DNA of 64,000 nucleotides from Rachycentron canadum (lineage: Eukaryota; Chordata; Actinopteri; Carangiformes; Rachycentridae), in contig CM076660.1 in the NCBI GenBank assembly GCA_038496675.1, positions 9,299,117 through 9,363,116 of the forward strand, read 5' to 3'. A model generated the notes under the pieces. The model worked only from the letters and a program-made list of their open reading frames with translations, ran no database searches and was not told the DNA's origin. Shown here in pieces: positions 37,062 through 48,576 of the stretch; positions within the stretch are counted from its first letter, which is position 1; the number at the start of each line of letters is the position of its first letter. The translations under genes and the position numbers were made by a program.

Positions 37062-38580
37062 TACAGTACTTTACAAAAGTCTTTGGCCACTCTTACATAA
37101 TGACAATATATAATTATTTCTCAGTCTCTTTATCAGAATACAACCAGGAAATGTGTCTACAGTGTTAAAACAGACCGAAAAATCAGAAAAACAGCTATAT
37201 AGCCTAAAGTTGCAAGTATTTAGTGTGACCTCCCTTTACACTTGAACAATAGCAGGAACCTGGCTCTTAAGCCTAAATGGAATGAAACCATAATTAATCT
37301 CATTGCTAACACTTGTATTTGTCAATTATTTCATGTGAAAATGATGCTGTGAAAAAGGTCCATTACACCAGGTTTGTGCAAGACATGCTTGAGCATTACA
37401 TACACGTTGTAGGAGGTTAACTCATCTGAAGCTGCTAATATGTATAAGACCAACTTTCAATCACATAAAATCCTTCAAAATGCCAAAGATCACAGAATAC
37501 GACAGACATAAAATCATAATTTTGCATCAGCAAGGCCACTTTCAAAGGGAAGTCGCCAAACAAACTTGATAGGCAAGATGTGGTATTCCAGCTGTTGTCA
37601 AGAAATTTGAAGAATCAGGTGAGGTAAAGGAAAAAGGAATGGGAGGCCAAGAAAACTTTCAATATCTGATGAGTTTCTCAGCATTTCTTCTTTGAGAGAC
37701 CAGAAGAAGTCCATCAAGGACCTGGCTCAGCATCTAGCAGCTTCATTGGGATGAAGCCAAGTTGACCCTTCTACAGTCCGAAGAGGCTTGATGAGGAATG
37801 GTCTTTGTGGAAGGGCAGCAGCCAAGAAACCACTTTTTGGAGGAGGAACAGGGTGAAAAGACTAAGATTTGCTAAAGCTCACGAACATCAGAATGAAGAT
37901 CAGTGGAAAAGAGTATTATGGAGCAAAGAATCCAAATTTGACATTTTTGGGTCCAATCGTGGACAATATGTGAGAGGAAGAGTTGGAAAAGGGATTGAAG
38001 AATGAGTGCTTGCAGCCTTCGGTGAAACATGGTGGAGGGTCTGTCCTGCTGTGGTGCTGCATTTCTGCCACTGGTGGTGGTGATACTGTCCAAATTGATG
38101 GGATCATGAATTCTGAAAAGTACAGACAGGTTTTAATTCATCATGCTGTTCTTTCTGGAAAGTGCCTGATTTGGGTTTTATTTTTCAGCATGATAATGGT
38201 CCCAAGCTCACTGCTAATGCAGTGAAATCATATTTGGGGACAAAAACAGCTGATTAAACACTAACAGTCATGGACTGGCCTCCACAGAGTTCAGACCTGA
38301 ATATTATAGAGGCAATATGAGGTCACCTGGACAGAGAAAGAGAGAAAAAAAAGTGCTGAAAGAAGCCTGGTATAATATACCAGAAGATTACTTCAGAAAA
38401 CGTCAGGACAGTCTCCCCAAAAGAGTTCAAGATGTGCTTAGTGCCAAACACTAAACACTGACTTTTGCCTGTAGAAGCCATTTTCTTCTGAAAATTGTGT
38501 TGTTTGTTTAATCTTGTGTACATATATCTGGCCACATCAGAGATTCAATGAAAAGTCTGTGTGGCACTTGAAAAATGTTA
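37062..38580 (+). mobile_element. degenerate Tc1/mariner-family transposon
   Basis: The left end begins at a TA (37,062-37,063) followed by 'cagtactttacaaaagtc', a Tc1-type terminal repeat. About 415 bases of untranslated left region follow, including 'agtgtgacctccctttacac', which recurs in fish Tc1 elements. The transposase remnant then runs to about 38,455. The right terminal repeat is not recognisable after 38,460, so the right boundary is approximate and that end may be deleted. The element is dead: its gene is broken many times. The copy is old, with scattered substitutions and small indels. Confidence 0.85.
37480..38455 (+). pseudogene. Tc1-family transposase pseudogene (DD38E-like)
   Basis: The intact gene would encode a DDE transposase that cuts and pastes DNA at TA sites. 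The ATG at 37,480 opens a helix-turn-helix-like start (MPKITEYDRHKIIILHQQGH). It is closed by TGA at 37,567 and TAG at 37,570. The reading then moves frame near 37,635 (GRPRKLS, the linker motif), near 37,845, near 38,000 and near 38,185. Further stops lie at 37,752, 38,255 and 38,318. In the catalytic core the first Asp of the usual S-D-E-S word is Lys (codon 37,925). The second Asp (38,192, in QHDNGPK) and the final Glu (38,309, in DLNIIE) are kept. Thirty-eight codons lie between them instead of 34, which fits DD38E relatives of Tc1. It cannot make active protein. Confidence 0.88.
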
Positions 38581-41500
38581 ATATCTGAAAGACAGGATTC
38601 CTGCACATAGTGAACATAGTGCACACTGTGAGTTAGGGCACCACTTAGCAGTCAGTTATTGCAGGGTTATTTTTTTGCGACGCCAATGTTTCCTCTCGTC
38701 AGTTGTTCTAGGGTGGATAATGTTATTGATTTTACTCCTAAAATGCTGTTGCCAACATTTGAGACAAAGTGACAAGTGCTTTTACAAAGTGACTGGTACG
38801 TGGCAAAATTGTCACTGTAAATGAAACTTGGTGTGTAAATAGTAAATGCTGTGCCAGTGGTTATGTAAGTCCACATCAATCAGAGTTAATTCAACTGTGC
38901 AAATTTTCTGACAAAATAAGAAGACTAAACTTTAAGCTGATGGCAAGAATTTAATCATGGCTACTCATCCTTGAAAAAACTGAATGAGAGAGATTTTCAG
39001 ATTTCTGTTCCATTTCTACTATTGGACAGCATATACCTGGGAGAAACAAATCCTTTTCATATCATAGCCTTTTCTGAGCAGCATCTTCTAACAAGTGCAT
39101 TTGTAGCTCATTGCTGATACTGGATGTGAAAGTTATTCTTTTTACTTAAACATAGAAGGGTGGTGCTTTTTTTAAAAAAAAAGATTCATGACCTCAGAAT
39201 ACAAAGTTTTGTGATTAGAGTTGTTATTAGTTGGATTATTGAAGACTCAATCCACTCTAAATGTTTAAACATATAATGTCCATGGAGTTTGGCTGAAGTG
39301 TCTCCTCCAGTTTTCTCAGTGCCCTCACTAAAGTTCCTTTAGCCTTTAGGGGGCAGTGTTGGTTCATACCTCAGGTTGAGGACTTGTTGAAAGTGTTTAC
39401 AACTACTTTATGGAGGAGGGAATGACTGAGCCAAAGGAGAACAGGCAAAAAAAATAAATAAATGAGTGTAGGAGTTTGGAGAAAGAGAAGAAACGTTGGG
39501 AAGAAGAAAGGAAGGTGGAAGTGAGAGAAGCAGGATGAGTGCAGATGTGAGCAAAAAGGTGGGCGGAGAACAGAGGAGGAGTGGTAAGTTTTAAAGGCTG
39601 CAAAATGATCACCGTCAAGGTTTGATGGTGATGAACTTCTGTGTGATGCAGCAATGAAAAAGGTTATGTGTTTGGTTAGCCTCCCCTCTCCTTAATATAA
39701 GACCCTGTAAAAACAGGCTTAAATTTCTTCCTTGTTTCAAATATGGAAATCAGGAGTGACCACAGATATTAAAGGGAACTAGATGATTGAATGTGCAGCA
39801 AGTTGAGCGAGGGATTGCTTTTAGTTTGTTACATAAAAATAGCTCTCTCTCTGTTTATGAATGCTGAATATACAGAAAAGTGTGGCAGCCACACTTAACT
39901 GAGCTGAATGAATTTCACTCACACCCCTCAACCATCGTCTTCCCCAATCCCTCAGTCCTCATCTCTCATTTCATTCCTTTCCCTCTCCCTCTCCCCTCCT
40001 CCTTATCTCTCTCTCTTGTCACAGTATCTTCCTCTTCTCTGTCTCTCCAGGTAGATGAGGTCTGTGATCAACGGGAGGCTTTTATATCGGTGTCATGCAG
40101 TGGACTCTAATTCTCTTCACACTCGGAATATCAGAGGCTTCCTTAAAATGCTTTGTCATCCCAAGTAGGTCACGGGGGTTACATTGAAAATAATTCAGAG
40201 GCAAGTATTCGGTATTCCTTTAAATATCCAGGATTATAACTGTAAACTAACTTAAAGTATACAAGGATCAAAACAAGTGAATAAGCACGCTGTTACAAGT
40301 TACTGCAGTAAGTGTGGATGTAAGTAAATCTTAATTTCCAAACAGCCCACAGAGCTGCGGCTAATCTTCTGTTTTGTGGCCTTGACAGATTGATGTTCAC
40401 TTACATCCTCTGGACAAGATATTAGACTGTTGTAGGGCCCTATGCCATCTCAGATGTTGAGTCCAAAGAAGGTAGGGACTGGCTCACATTTTCATTTTGT
40501 CATAATCGGACCTACTTTTCTGGGTATTCACATGAATATAATGACAGAGAATGGCGGCGAGAAATTCTCATTTGGCGGCATAATGTTAGTGCTGTTGTGC
40601 GCAGGGCCTTATGTTGCTGCATTGTATTGACATTGTCATGATCCAGCAAATATAGGCACAATCATTTAAAAATGATAGAACAACAGTAATTTTACATGAG
40701 ATTTCTGTTTGTGCTTTAATTTCTGAGCTCTTCATAATAAATTGAGGTTGGTGTGATTCAGTCAGAAAAAAGGTGATATCACAAAGGTAAATGAAATGTG
40801 ATAAATTGTTTTGCTTATGTAGCCCTAAGTCTGATTAAACAGATTAGAGATTTTAGCCAAGATTCCAGTGTCACACCAGTATCAGTATCTGTATATGGAT
40901 GGCAAGGCCAGTGTGTTGCTCCACCACATTAGTCCATTCTGAAATACTTCAATGAATACTGGTTGAATTGCCATGAACTTGTGTGCAGACATTCACAGTT
41001 CCCGGATGATAAATCCTATTGACTTTGACATTTAATTCTTTTCTATTCAAGAGCAGACACAGGAAATGATAGTGTCCAAATGCAACACTGGTGCCCAGAT
41101 GGACCTGAACTGGGGACATTGTGCCACCACAGGTGCCCTTGACAGTTTTTTTTTTTTTTTTTTGAGTTGAACATTTTGCCAGTTGTTGATTTGATTCTCA
41201 TTAGATTTGGTTCAAATTCCATGTTAGCCAGGATGATTTCTAATGAACATTAAGGATTACTGGTGTCCATCATTGATGGATAAATACTAAGTGCCACCAG
41301 AAGATTGACATTTTTAGCTTTGATTGAAATATCTCACTAACATTGTAATGGGTTGCCATGAAATTTGGTTTAGACATTTGTTTCTCACAGGATGAAGTCT
41401 AGTATCTTTTGTGTCGACTTTTCATCTCGTGCCATCATCAGGTCAAATATTTATTTGCCTTTATGCATCAGCCTATAAAATATGAATGATTTGAGACCAT

Positions 41501-42642
41501 GTTTTTAGGTGCTTTATATCTATAAGCTTTACCTTTGTACATTTTTAGACTCACAAATGTATGACTGGGTCAAAAATATTGTGTGAGCGGACATGATTTT
41601 ACATTATGCTAACATCACACATAACGTCACCATTAGGAATGAAAGAAGTCGCCTATTCAAAAGGTGTGAGACGATGGATCACAGGTTACATCCAGGTTGT
41701 GTTTGGGAAAGGAGAAATTTATGCAGATCGTGACCTTTCTAGTTTGAAAGCTCCCAGGTTGTTCTAATGCAGCAGAATGAAGACCTTTTGGCTCTGTCTC
41801 GTTGTGGTAATGACTTGCCTGGCAGTCCAACAATACAAATAAGTGAAGCAACATGACTGGAGGCAAAAGAGGCCTGTAGATCACATGGTGGTTTTAAACA
41901 TCAGTTTATATGCATTCTTATGGAAATGAACAAAATCCAATTTGAGCTAAATATATGCGCCACCCTTTGCTGCAGTTGTTCTGAAAATCCAAACAATGAC
42001 ATTGCACAGATCAGAATGTTTTTACCAGGGAAGTAACTTTAAATAGGGCCTTCTGAATGCACCCTGTGCAGCATTCAAGTGACTGTAATGAAGCCAATCA
42101 CTTTTAATTTAGCCTCCCTGCGTCAGCTCTGTGATGGTATAATTGGGTTACATAATTAACACTAGCAGGAAAACAAAGCAACACTTCTATCAGTGTCTTG
42201 CAGGAGGACGTGGAGCTAAGGGCTGTTGCTGGGGGTCTGATTAGGTTGGTTCTCTGATCACAAGGGGAGAAAGTGTATCTGCTCGCTGACAGCTCTCAGG
42301 CTATGCTGTGCCGGAACTAACAGGTGAAATGGTGAAGGTACCGTGGATGAAAAGAGGCGAGGAAATGCAGAAGGGAGAGTGTAGGAAAGGGAAAAGGGAG
42401 CAGATGAGATAAATGAAGAAATGAAGGGAAACAAAGATGAGATGGGATTAGAGGAAAGCAGACCAGGGCATAACAGAGGAGAAATTTACTCTAATTGGCA
42501 TGAAATGTTACTTGCAAAAATAAATGTTTGAGCTTGAAAGGTCACCATCAGGTTCTAGACCGCAAGCAGCATTAATAAGCCTGCTCATTTGGGTCTCTCT
42601 CTCTCTTTCGCCATCTTCCTTATCTTCTGTTTTTTTTTTTTT

Positions 42643-42646
<4 letters not shown>
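38581..42646. other. non-coding stretch with one dispersed repeat
   Basis: No gene is supported. Purine-rich patches lie at about 39,410-39,560 and 42,340-42,480, and a pyrimidine-rich patch at about 39,930-40,050. The long dispersed repeat at 40,905-41,460 is listed separately. The frame at 40,442-40,630 has no recognisable features. Confidence 0.5.
40905..41460 (+). repeat. 5' part of a dispersed fish repeat family, interrupted
   Basis: Two diverged internal units share the pattern tgccatgaa...cagacatt...gatgaa. Unit A lies at about 40,940-41,030 and unit B at about 41,290-41,405. Unit B is followed by 'cttttcatctcgtgccatca'. The order of words matches the proximal half of the family whose distal half appears at 34,023. 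Between the units there is a stretch with a T-run (about 41,145-41,163) and a 'gacctgaactggggaca' phrase. This may be a later retroposed insertion. Confidence 0.65.

Positions 42647-42676
<30 letters not shown>
42647..42676. repeat. (TA)15 microsatellite abutting a gap
   Basis: The TA run starts after a T-run and ggttt and continues into undetermined bases. True length is unknown. Confidence 0.95.
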
Positions 42677-43053
42677 NNNNNNNNNNNNNNNNNNNNNNNN
42701 NNNNNNNNNNNNNNNNNNNNNNNNNNNNNNNNNNNNNNNNNNNNNNNNNNNNNNNNNNNNNNNNNNNNNNNNNNNNNNNNNNNNNNNNNNNNNNNNNNNN
42801 NNNNNNNNNNNNNNNNNNNNNNNNNNNNNNNNNNNNNNNNNNNNNNNNNNNNNNNNNNNNNNNNNNNNNNNNNNNNNNNNNNNNNNNNNNNNNNNNNNNN
42901 NNNNNNNNNNNNNNNNNNNNNNNNNNNNNNNNNNNNNNNNNNNNNNNNNNNNNNNNNNNNNNNNNNNNNNNNNNNNNNNNNNNNNNNNNNNNNNNNNNNN
43001 NNNNNNNNNNNNNNNNNNNNNNNNNNNNNNNNNNNNNNNNNNNNNNNNNNNNN
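42677..43053. other. assembly gap (377 N)
   Basis: The gap is flanked by TA repeats on both sides (to 42,676 and from 43,067). The missing sequence is probably TA-rich DNA, but 377 bases could also hide a transposon insertion. Frames read through the N run are meaningless. Confidence 0.98.
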
Positions 43054-43066
43054 TGTATAAGAGACA

Positions 43067-43088
43067 ATATATATATATATATATATAT
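43067..43088. repeat. (AT)11 microsatellite on the far side of the gap
   Basis: Eleven AT units are preceded by the short unique piece tgtataagagaca after the gap. They probably continue the same repeat locus. Confidence 0.93.
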
Positions 43089-44086
43089 GTGTCTTAGATC
43101 AGATGTCCAAAAGTTTTATCTAAACAGCTTGAGGTGATACGCAGTCTTCATATTTTAAGTTTAGTTCCGACCATCAGCAAAAAGGTATTCGCAAAAAACT
43201 GCAGAATAAAATCAAAACCAGGAATTTCATTTTTTGTCAAAAGAACGTGGCATTCCAAATGAAACAACTCTGAAATCAGTGTACTCATTAGTGAAGAAAT
43301 GAGCACATATTAATAATGAAATACACCATATGCAATCCGTAGTAGGAGAAGAAGAAGAAGAAAGGGTTGATGAAATAGAATGCAAGGTCTTCATTAAGTG
43401 CAGTGACAGCAGCCTGCTTTCAATCTGCAGGGAGCTGCTGCTCAGGGACGGCCTGTGCTCTGAGGCTACGACGTGTAGGAGAAGACTGTGGAATTTACTT
43501 TGAAGCTCATCGAGTGGCGGACTTACACCAGTGTTGGACAAACTTTAAGCAGATTATCAAGGGGAAGAGAGAAAGGAACAGGGAGAAAGAGAGCAATCAG
43601 TCGTCACTCTGACTCTGCAGCAGGAAGCAGCCAATCAGAGTCCAATCAAAAGCTCCTCTCTCGGGATATCAAAAATAACTTACAGTAATTCACAAGCACA
43701 GGCTGGAGAGATTCATTTCATCATCATTTCATCAGCAGCAGCTTTGCTGGGGAGGCAAAAAAGTTGGTTGGAAATCATGACTTACAAGATCTTTGAACTT
43801 TCCAGTCAGGGTAGTTGTATAACTTCTAAATCAGAAAGAGATGAACTTAGAAGGAAACCATTTGTCTGGTAATTTATCTGCTGTAGGACTGTGAGCAGCA
43901 TCTCTACCACGCACTTAAAGTGCTTGGTGTGAGCCCAGTCCCGGACCATGCATGCTTAATGCTCTAACGTGCATTCTGAATGACTGGCACACAGAGTGCG
44001 TCTGTTGAACATAGCTTAAATTGTCTCAGTATGTCTGATGGCCAGTCAGGCAATGGATGGTTGTTCTGGTGTAGGCCTTTATAAGG
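43089..44086. other. non-coding stretch, no gene recognised
   Basis: A GAA-rich patch lies at about 43,347-43,366. The short GC-richer piece at 43,420-43,500 has a 69-codon frame (start near 43,403) but no recognisable domain. A small exon cannot be excluded, but nothing supports one. Confidence 0.45.
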
Positions 44087-44278
44087 GTGTCAGTATTTTC
44101 TAATGTGAAATACAGAGTACTCCAGGGCTCTATTCATGGCTCTCTGCTTTTCTCTCTCTGTATTTCAACTCTTGGCCAAATTATTGGCAATTGTGGGAAT
44201 AATTTCCATTGCTACGCTGATGATAATCAGCTTTATGTGCCTGCAAATGTAGATGTCCATTCTAAGATCATTAAATGA
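44087..44278 (+). pseudogene. LINE reverse-transcriptase fragment (L2-like)
   Basis: The frame reads through reverse-transcriptase palm motifs. The word VLQGSIHGSLLFSL corresponds to the usual PQGS(I/V)LGP(L/I)LF block, with Pro changed to Leu. About 25 codons later FHCYADDNQLY holds the catalytic Y-A-D-D box (codons from 44,213). The wording between them (LGQIIG...NNFHCYADD) is typical of L2-type LINEs in fish. Only some 60 codons remain of a domain several hundred long. There is no in-frame ATG at its left edge, and a stop follows at 44,276. I find neither endonuclease nor 3' tail nearby. It is a dead relic. Confidence 0.85.
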
Positions 44279-44956
44279 GAGGCTTTGTCTGCTACAAAAA
44301 GCTAGACGTCATAAGATGTCCTGCTCCTACATGCAATAAAAAAAGAGCTGAATTTGAAGAAATGGTAGTTATGTGTACAAAAACTCTTTAAATTGTTCTT
44401 AATGCTGCATTGAAAATGTGACCATATTGCACTGATTTCAACTTCCTTTCACAGGCTGTCTATCCATGTCAGCTCAAACCCAGAGCGATTCATAATATAA
44501 CATGTGGAAAAAAATACATTAAGATAACGCACATGATCAGCAGGTATTGTGCCAGTGAGTATACTGTACAAGTATTCAGCCTTATAACTCTTGAAAGTCT
44601 AATGGATAATTGAATCAGACAAACCTCTCCAACAGAATCATGTAATTGGTTTACACATATATTTTTATTGTTCCATAGAAATTATTACCAACTGTCTTAA
44701 TGGAGTTGATTATTAATATATATAACACATTTCCGTGCATGTTCACATATTATGTACGTGGTTTGCATGTTTATTTATTTATTTCATTCTTTAGATGTAT
44801 TTTTTTTTATTTTATAATGTTTACAGTAAAGTAGACACATAGACACTACATGATTAATTGTGATTCATATATCCACATAGTTATATCAATATTGGGGCTC
44901 GACAAGGGGGACTCTCAAATAAATTTTGTTTTAATTTTGTGAGTCAGTGAAACAAC

Positions 44957-44984
44957 AAAAAAATTTTTTTTTTTTTTTTTTTTT
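44957..44984. repeat. A-run followed by T-run
   Basis: Seven A residues are followed by about 21 T residues. This is homopolymer low-complexity sequence of unknown origin. Confidence 0.9.
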
Positions 44985-46855
44985 GGAGAAGATACATGAA
45001 TTTAAATAAGATTTATGCCAGAGAGTCATCTTTCTCTTTTGGCTGTTTAAAATGCACAAAGTAATTTTCTACGTAAATGAGAAATGACCAATCAATTTCC
45101 TGTTAAACTTTTAACCACAATCAGCAGGCAACTGTGTAGGTGTTCTTTTCTATTACTCTGTAGACCAAAAATACAGGCCTGTAGTTTAACTGTCAGAGAA
45201 TAATGAATAATAATAAGTCACGATTGCAAAGATCAAATAAACAGAATTGGGTTATTTCCTCAAAGCTTTAAACTCTAAAGCATATAAGAGCTTGGTAGTA
45301 AGTAAAATGTACAGTCCCACAAGTTTAGAGCCTTATTTCTTATATATAGAGCAATGGCCTAACAGATTAGGGACAAGTTTAGCCAAGAGAACAGTACAAT
45401 GTGTTCCACAAGTCTTAGAAATATTTTCCCTGTGTTTTAAGTCCAAATCCTTTGCTTTGTTACAGCTAAAGCCTCAGACTTCTTACACAACTAGCTTGCT
45501 TACATGGTGTCTGTGCCATGCTGAGTAGGAGAAGTTGGTGTGGGTGAATCATTTTAGATTTGATTTCCATTCCTCTGAGCACTGTTGGCCTAAAAATGAG
45601 ATTAAAATTTAATTCCTGAAACTGTAGTTGACCAAACAATCTCACCACTGTTTTTATGTTTTTGAAACTACTGCGCAAATATGATGTACTCATTCATTGT
45701 ATCTTTGACAGGCTTCAGCTATGTGTGTGACTGTGTTAATGAGTGTGGTTGAGTAATAAGTCAATGTCTATGTTTGTGGTTGGTTTGTGTTTAACTATAC
45801 ATGTCTAAGTATATTGCTTTCGATTCAAAAACCATGACTATTTGCATGCCTTGGCAAATGGAGTCTATTAAAACCACTGTCAGGTTTACACCTGTCGAGG
45901 AGGATTTTAGACTGATAATCTGCTTACATACACCACTGTGAAAGGAGAGGGTGGGTGCTTGGAGACAGGGAGGAAGAACAATATTTCATAGCGATCACAG
46001 AGAGTAGAGGGAGAGGGGAGGACAGATTTAGATACTGCAAGAGAAACTGGAAGGAGAGAGAGCTAAAAAGGGATGAGTGGAAGAAATGACAGGGACAGGA
46101 GACACCTTAGAGAGCAACAGAAACTGAGCAGGACCCACATAGGAATTGTCTTGTATATATTTTAGCAATTTGCATTTTCAGTGTTTTCAGTAGTTACATA
46201 AACATATTTCAGGTATTGAATTCCCTTTTATTTCATGGTATTTTGCTGGCGAGACAGAAATGAGACAAGAGGCGGTGTATTCTCAGCTTGTGCTTCAGCT
46301 CCCACTAACACCGTGACTGATTTTATAAACTTTTATGTACCCATTAGTAATGCAGTGTAGCCTGTGTTGGATGTGCAACTAGACATGTGTGTAGGCGTGT
46401 CTTTGTGTGTGCGAGTGAGTGTGTGGTACTCTATCCCGCAGGCTCAAAATAGTCACTTGGCTTCATTCATCTTGATGAGCATCACCAATAGAGTTGTGGC
46501 TGTTCCTGTGACAGTGGACAGTCGAGACAGTGCATCTTCATTGATAAACTGGCCTTCAACAAGTGAACAGAGCACGATACTGTCAGCTCTTTTAGTAGCT
46601 TAAGGGGAAACCAAAAGCAGTCTACTTTAAACATGAGTGATCTTGATTTTCTCCCAGTCAATATTAAAAACAACCACTGCTAAAGGAAAAAGTCACAACA
46701 TCGAATTCCAGGTTGCTTCTCAATAATTGTAGTACAATTTGCATAAAATTGTCCACGCACATCCTTGCATCCTTACCTGCTCTTATTAATGCCATTTCAT
46801 GTGCAAGCATGATTTTGTTGCAGATGCCAAAATTTTGTATTTATGCTATTTATGC

Positions 46856-46872
46856 TTTTTTTTTTTTTTTTT
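46856..46872. repeat. poly(T) run
   Basis: About 17 T residues lie in AT-rich surroundings. No retroposon body is recognised. Confidence 0.85.
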
Positions 46873-48559
46873 AATTTAAATCAGTGAATGGTATTTGTAA
46901 AGTAAATGATAATGCTGAACATATCTGTTCACTGACAGCTTTTCCTACAATTTCTGCTCTGAAAGCTAAGCATGGAGTTTTTATGGTTATATTTGAGCAC
47001 CCAAAGCACTTGGTTAAGTCCCAAGAAATATCATGATTCTGCTTCAATACTGAAAGAGTCGATGCTGAATTGAATTATGAGGCAGGATGTATTTACTTTT
47101 AATATTTTCAATATTTAACCAGACTCTGATCTTTTCCTCAAGTGTCTCTGTAGCCTACACATAACCACACATGACACAGGATGCAAAGGCCTGCACTAAG
47201 CCTTAGGGCTGGGTGTTTGGACATGTTGGCTATTGGTGAGTGGTCCATCACCAGAGGGAAATTTCTGTCATTTAATTTTGCAAATTTAATGCTCTGCCTC
47301 CTTGAGGATTCACTTGTGTTATGATTAACCTATAAAGTGCAATTTAAAGCATGCGCTCCATCTTTAACAATACATTGCAATAACTAAACAACAATTAAGC
47401 CAGCTTTAGCGGTTGCGGTCCTATTGATTGATGATGAAAAGCAACATTGACTCATAAATCATGTTTGAGAACTCGACTAAAAACTGCGCGTTGTTGTGCT
47501 GCCAGATCATTCAATAGTACAAGTTGTACCAGCTAATAAACATAATGTAGGAGCCAGTTTTGTTTTAAATATGACTTTTAGGAGAAAGGATGGGCTTCAT
47601 TGAAGGAAGCTTTGGCTTTAAAGGATGTATACTCTATCATGTAATTCCCATTTAACCCCTCCCCATACTAATGTTTTCCCTTATTCTAATGTTAGAAGTG
47701 CATTGGCAAATATACTATTAATTACATTTGTAATCTTTCAAAGATCCACTTTCTGGATCATTTGCTGGGAAAATGGCGAACACACTCGACACAGATCAAA
47801 ACGCAGTACTAGAATATAAACAGTCACCCGTTCTCCTTCTGTCAGCTCCATCTCTCCCTTTACTCCCCAACAATGCCACACCCGCGAGGGAATAGAAGAA
47901 TGAGCGCAATCGCTGCAGCAGCCCTCAAAATCCTGTTTAAACGGGATGATTTTCTTCATGGTTCAGTAGAAAGATGTGTTGAGAGTTGCTAAAAAAAGGA
48001 AAGTGTGAAGTCTTCCAAGTCAATGTTAATGTGGGCACTTGGGTCTTAGAGCCTTTGGCACTGCGAAGAGTGGGCTCCTCAGAGAGTGTGGCATTGACAG
48101 AAGTAGCCAGAGCTCTGTGAAGAAGCATAGAGAATTTGGCATCAGTGAAATGTCTAAGACGAGACAGTGTGTCTTTGGCCACAGGGAACAAAATAAGGAT
48201 AGTTTACAGCAATGCACTATACTTTAACACAGATGTACATAGAGGAGATGGTGACCATGTTGTTTAGGCCATAATTAGCAGCATAAACGCAAAGCATCTT
48301 TTGGATAAACTAACACTGAAACCATTACAGCCCTTTTGTGTCAGTTTCTCAGAAGTGGTTTTCAAAAGTTAGACAAAGTTTTTCCCACATTGGTGACAGC
48401 TCAGCATACTGGAAAAAATTGCGATTAAGACTCGAGTGCATAAAAAAAGCTGAAAGGTGGAAATGTTATAACCTAGAGCTAAAGTGTGTGTGTGAATATG
48501 TGTGTATCCCAGATCCTACGCTTCAATGCTTCAAGGCTAAAATGTCAATTACTTGTAAT

Positions 48560-48576
48560 AAAAAAAAAAAAAAAAA
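48560..48576. repeat. poly(A) run
   Basis: About 17 A residues are followed by taggGAGGGAGGGA. It could be a retroposon tail, but the sequence to its left shows no recognisable body. Confidence 0.85.

Noticed and set aside
42524..43137. Frames of up to 182 codons across the second gap
   Set aside because: Most of the length is undetermined sequence, and the rest is translated TA repeat.
43403..43612. GC-richer 69-codon frame
   Set aside because: A possible short exon was considered, but the flanking donor and acceptor signals are poor and no homology is recognisable.
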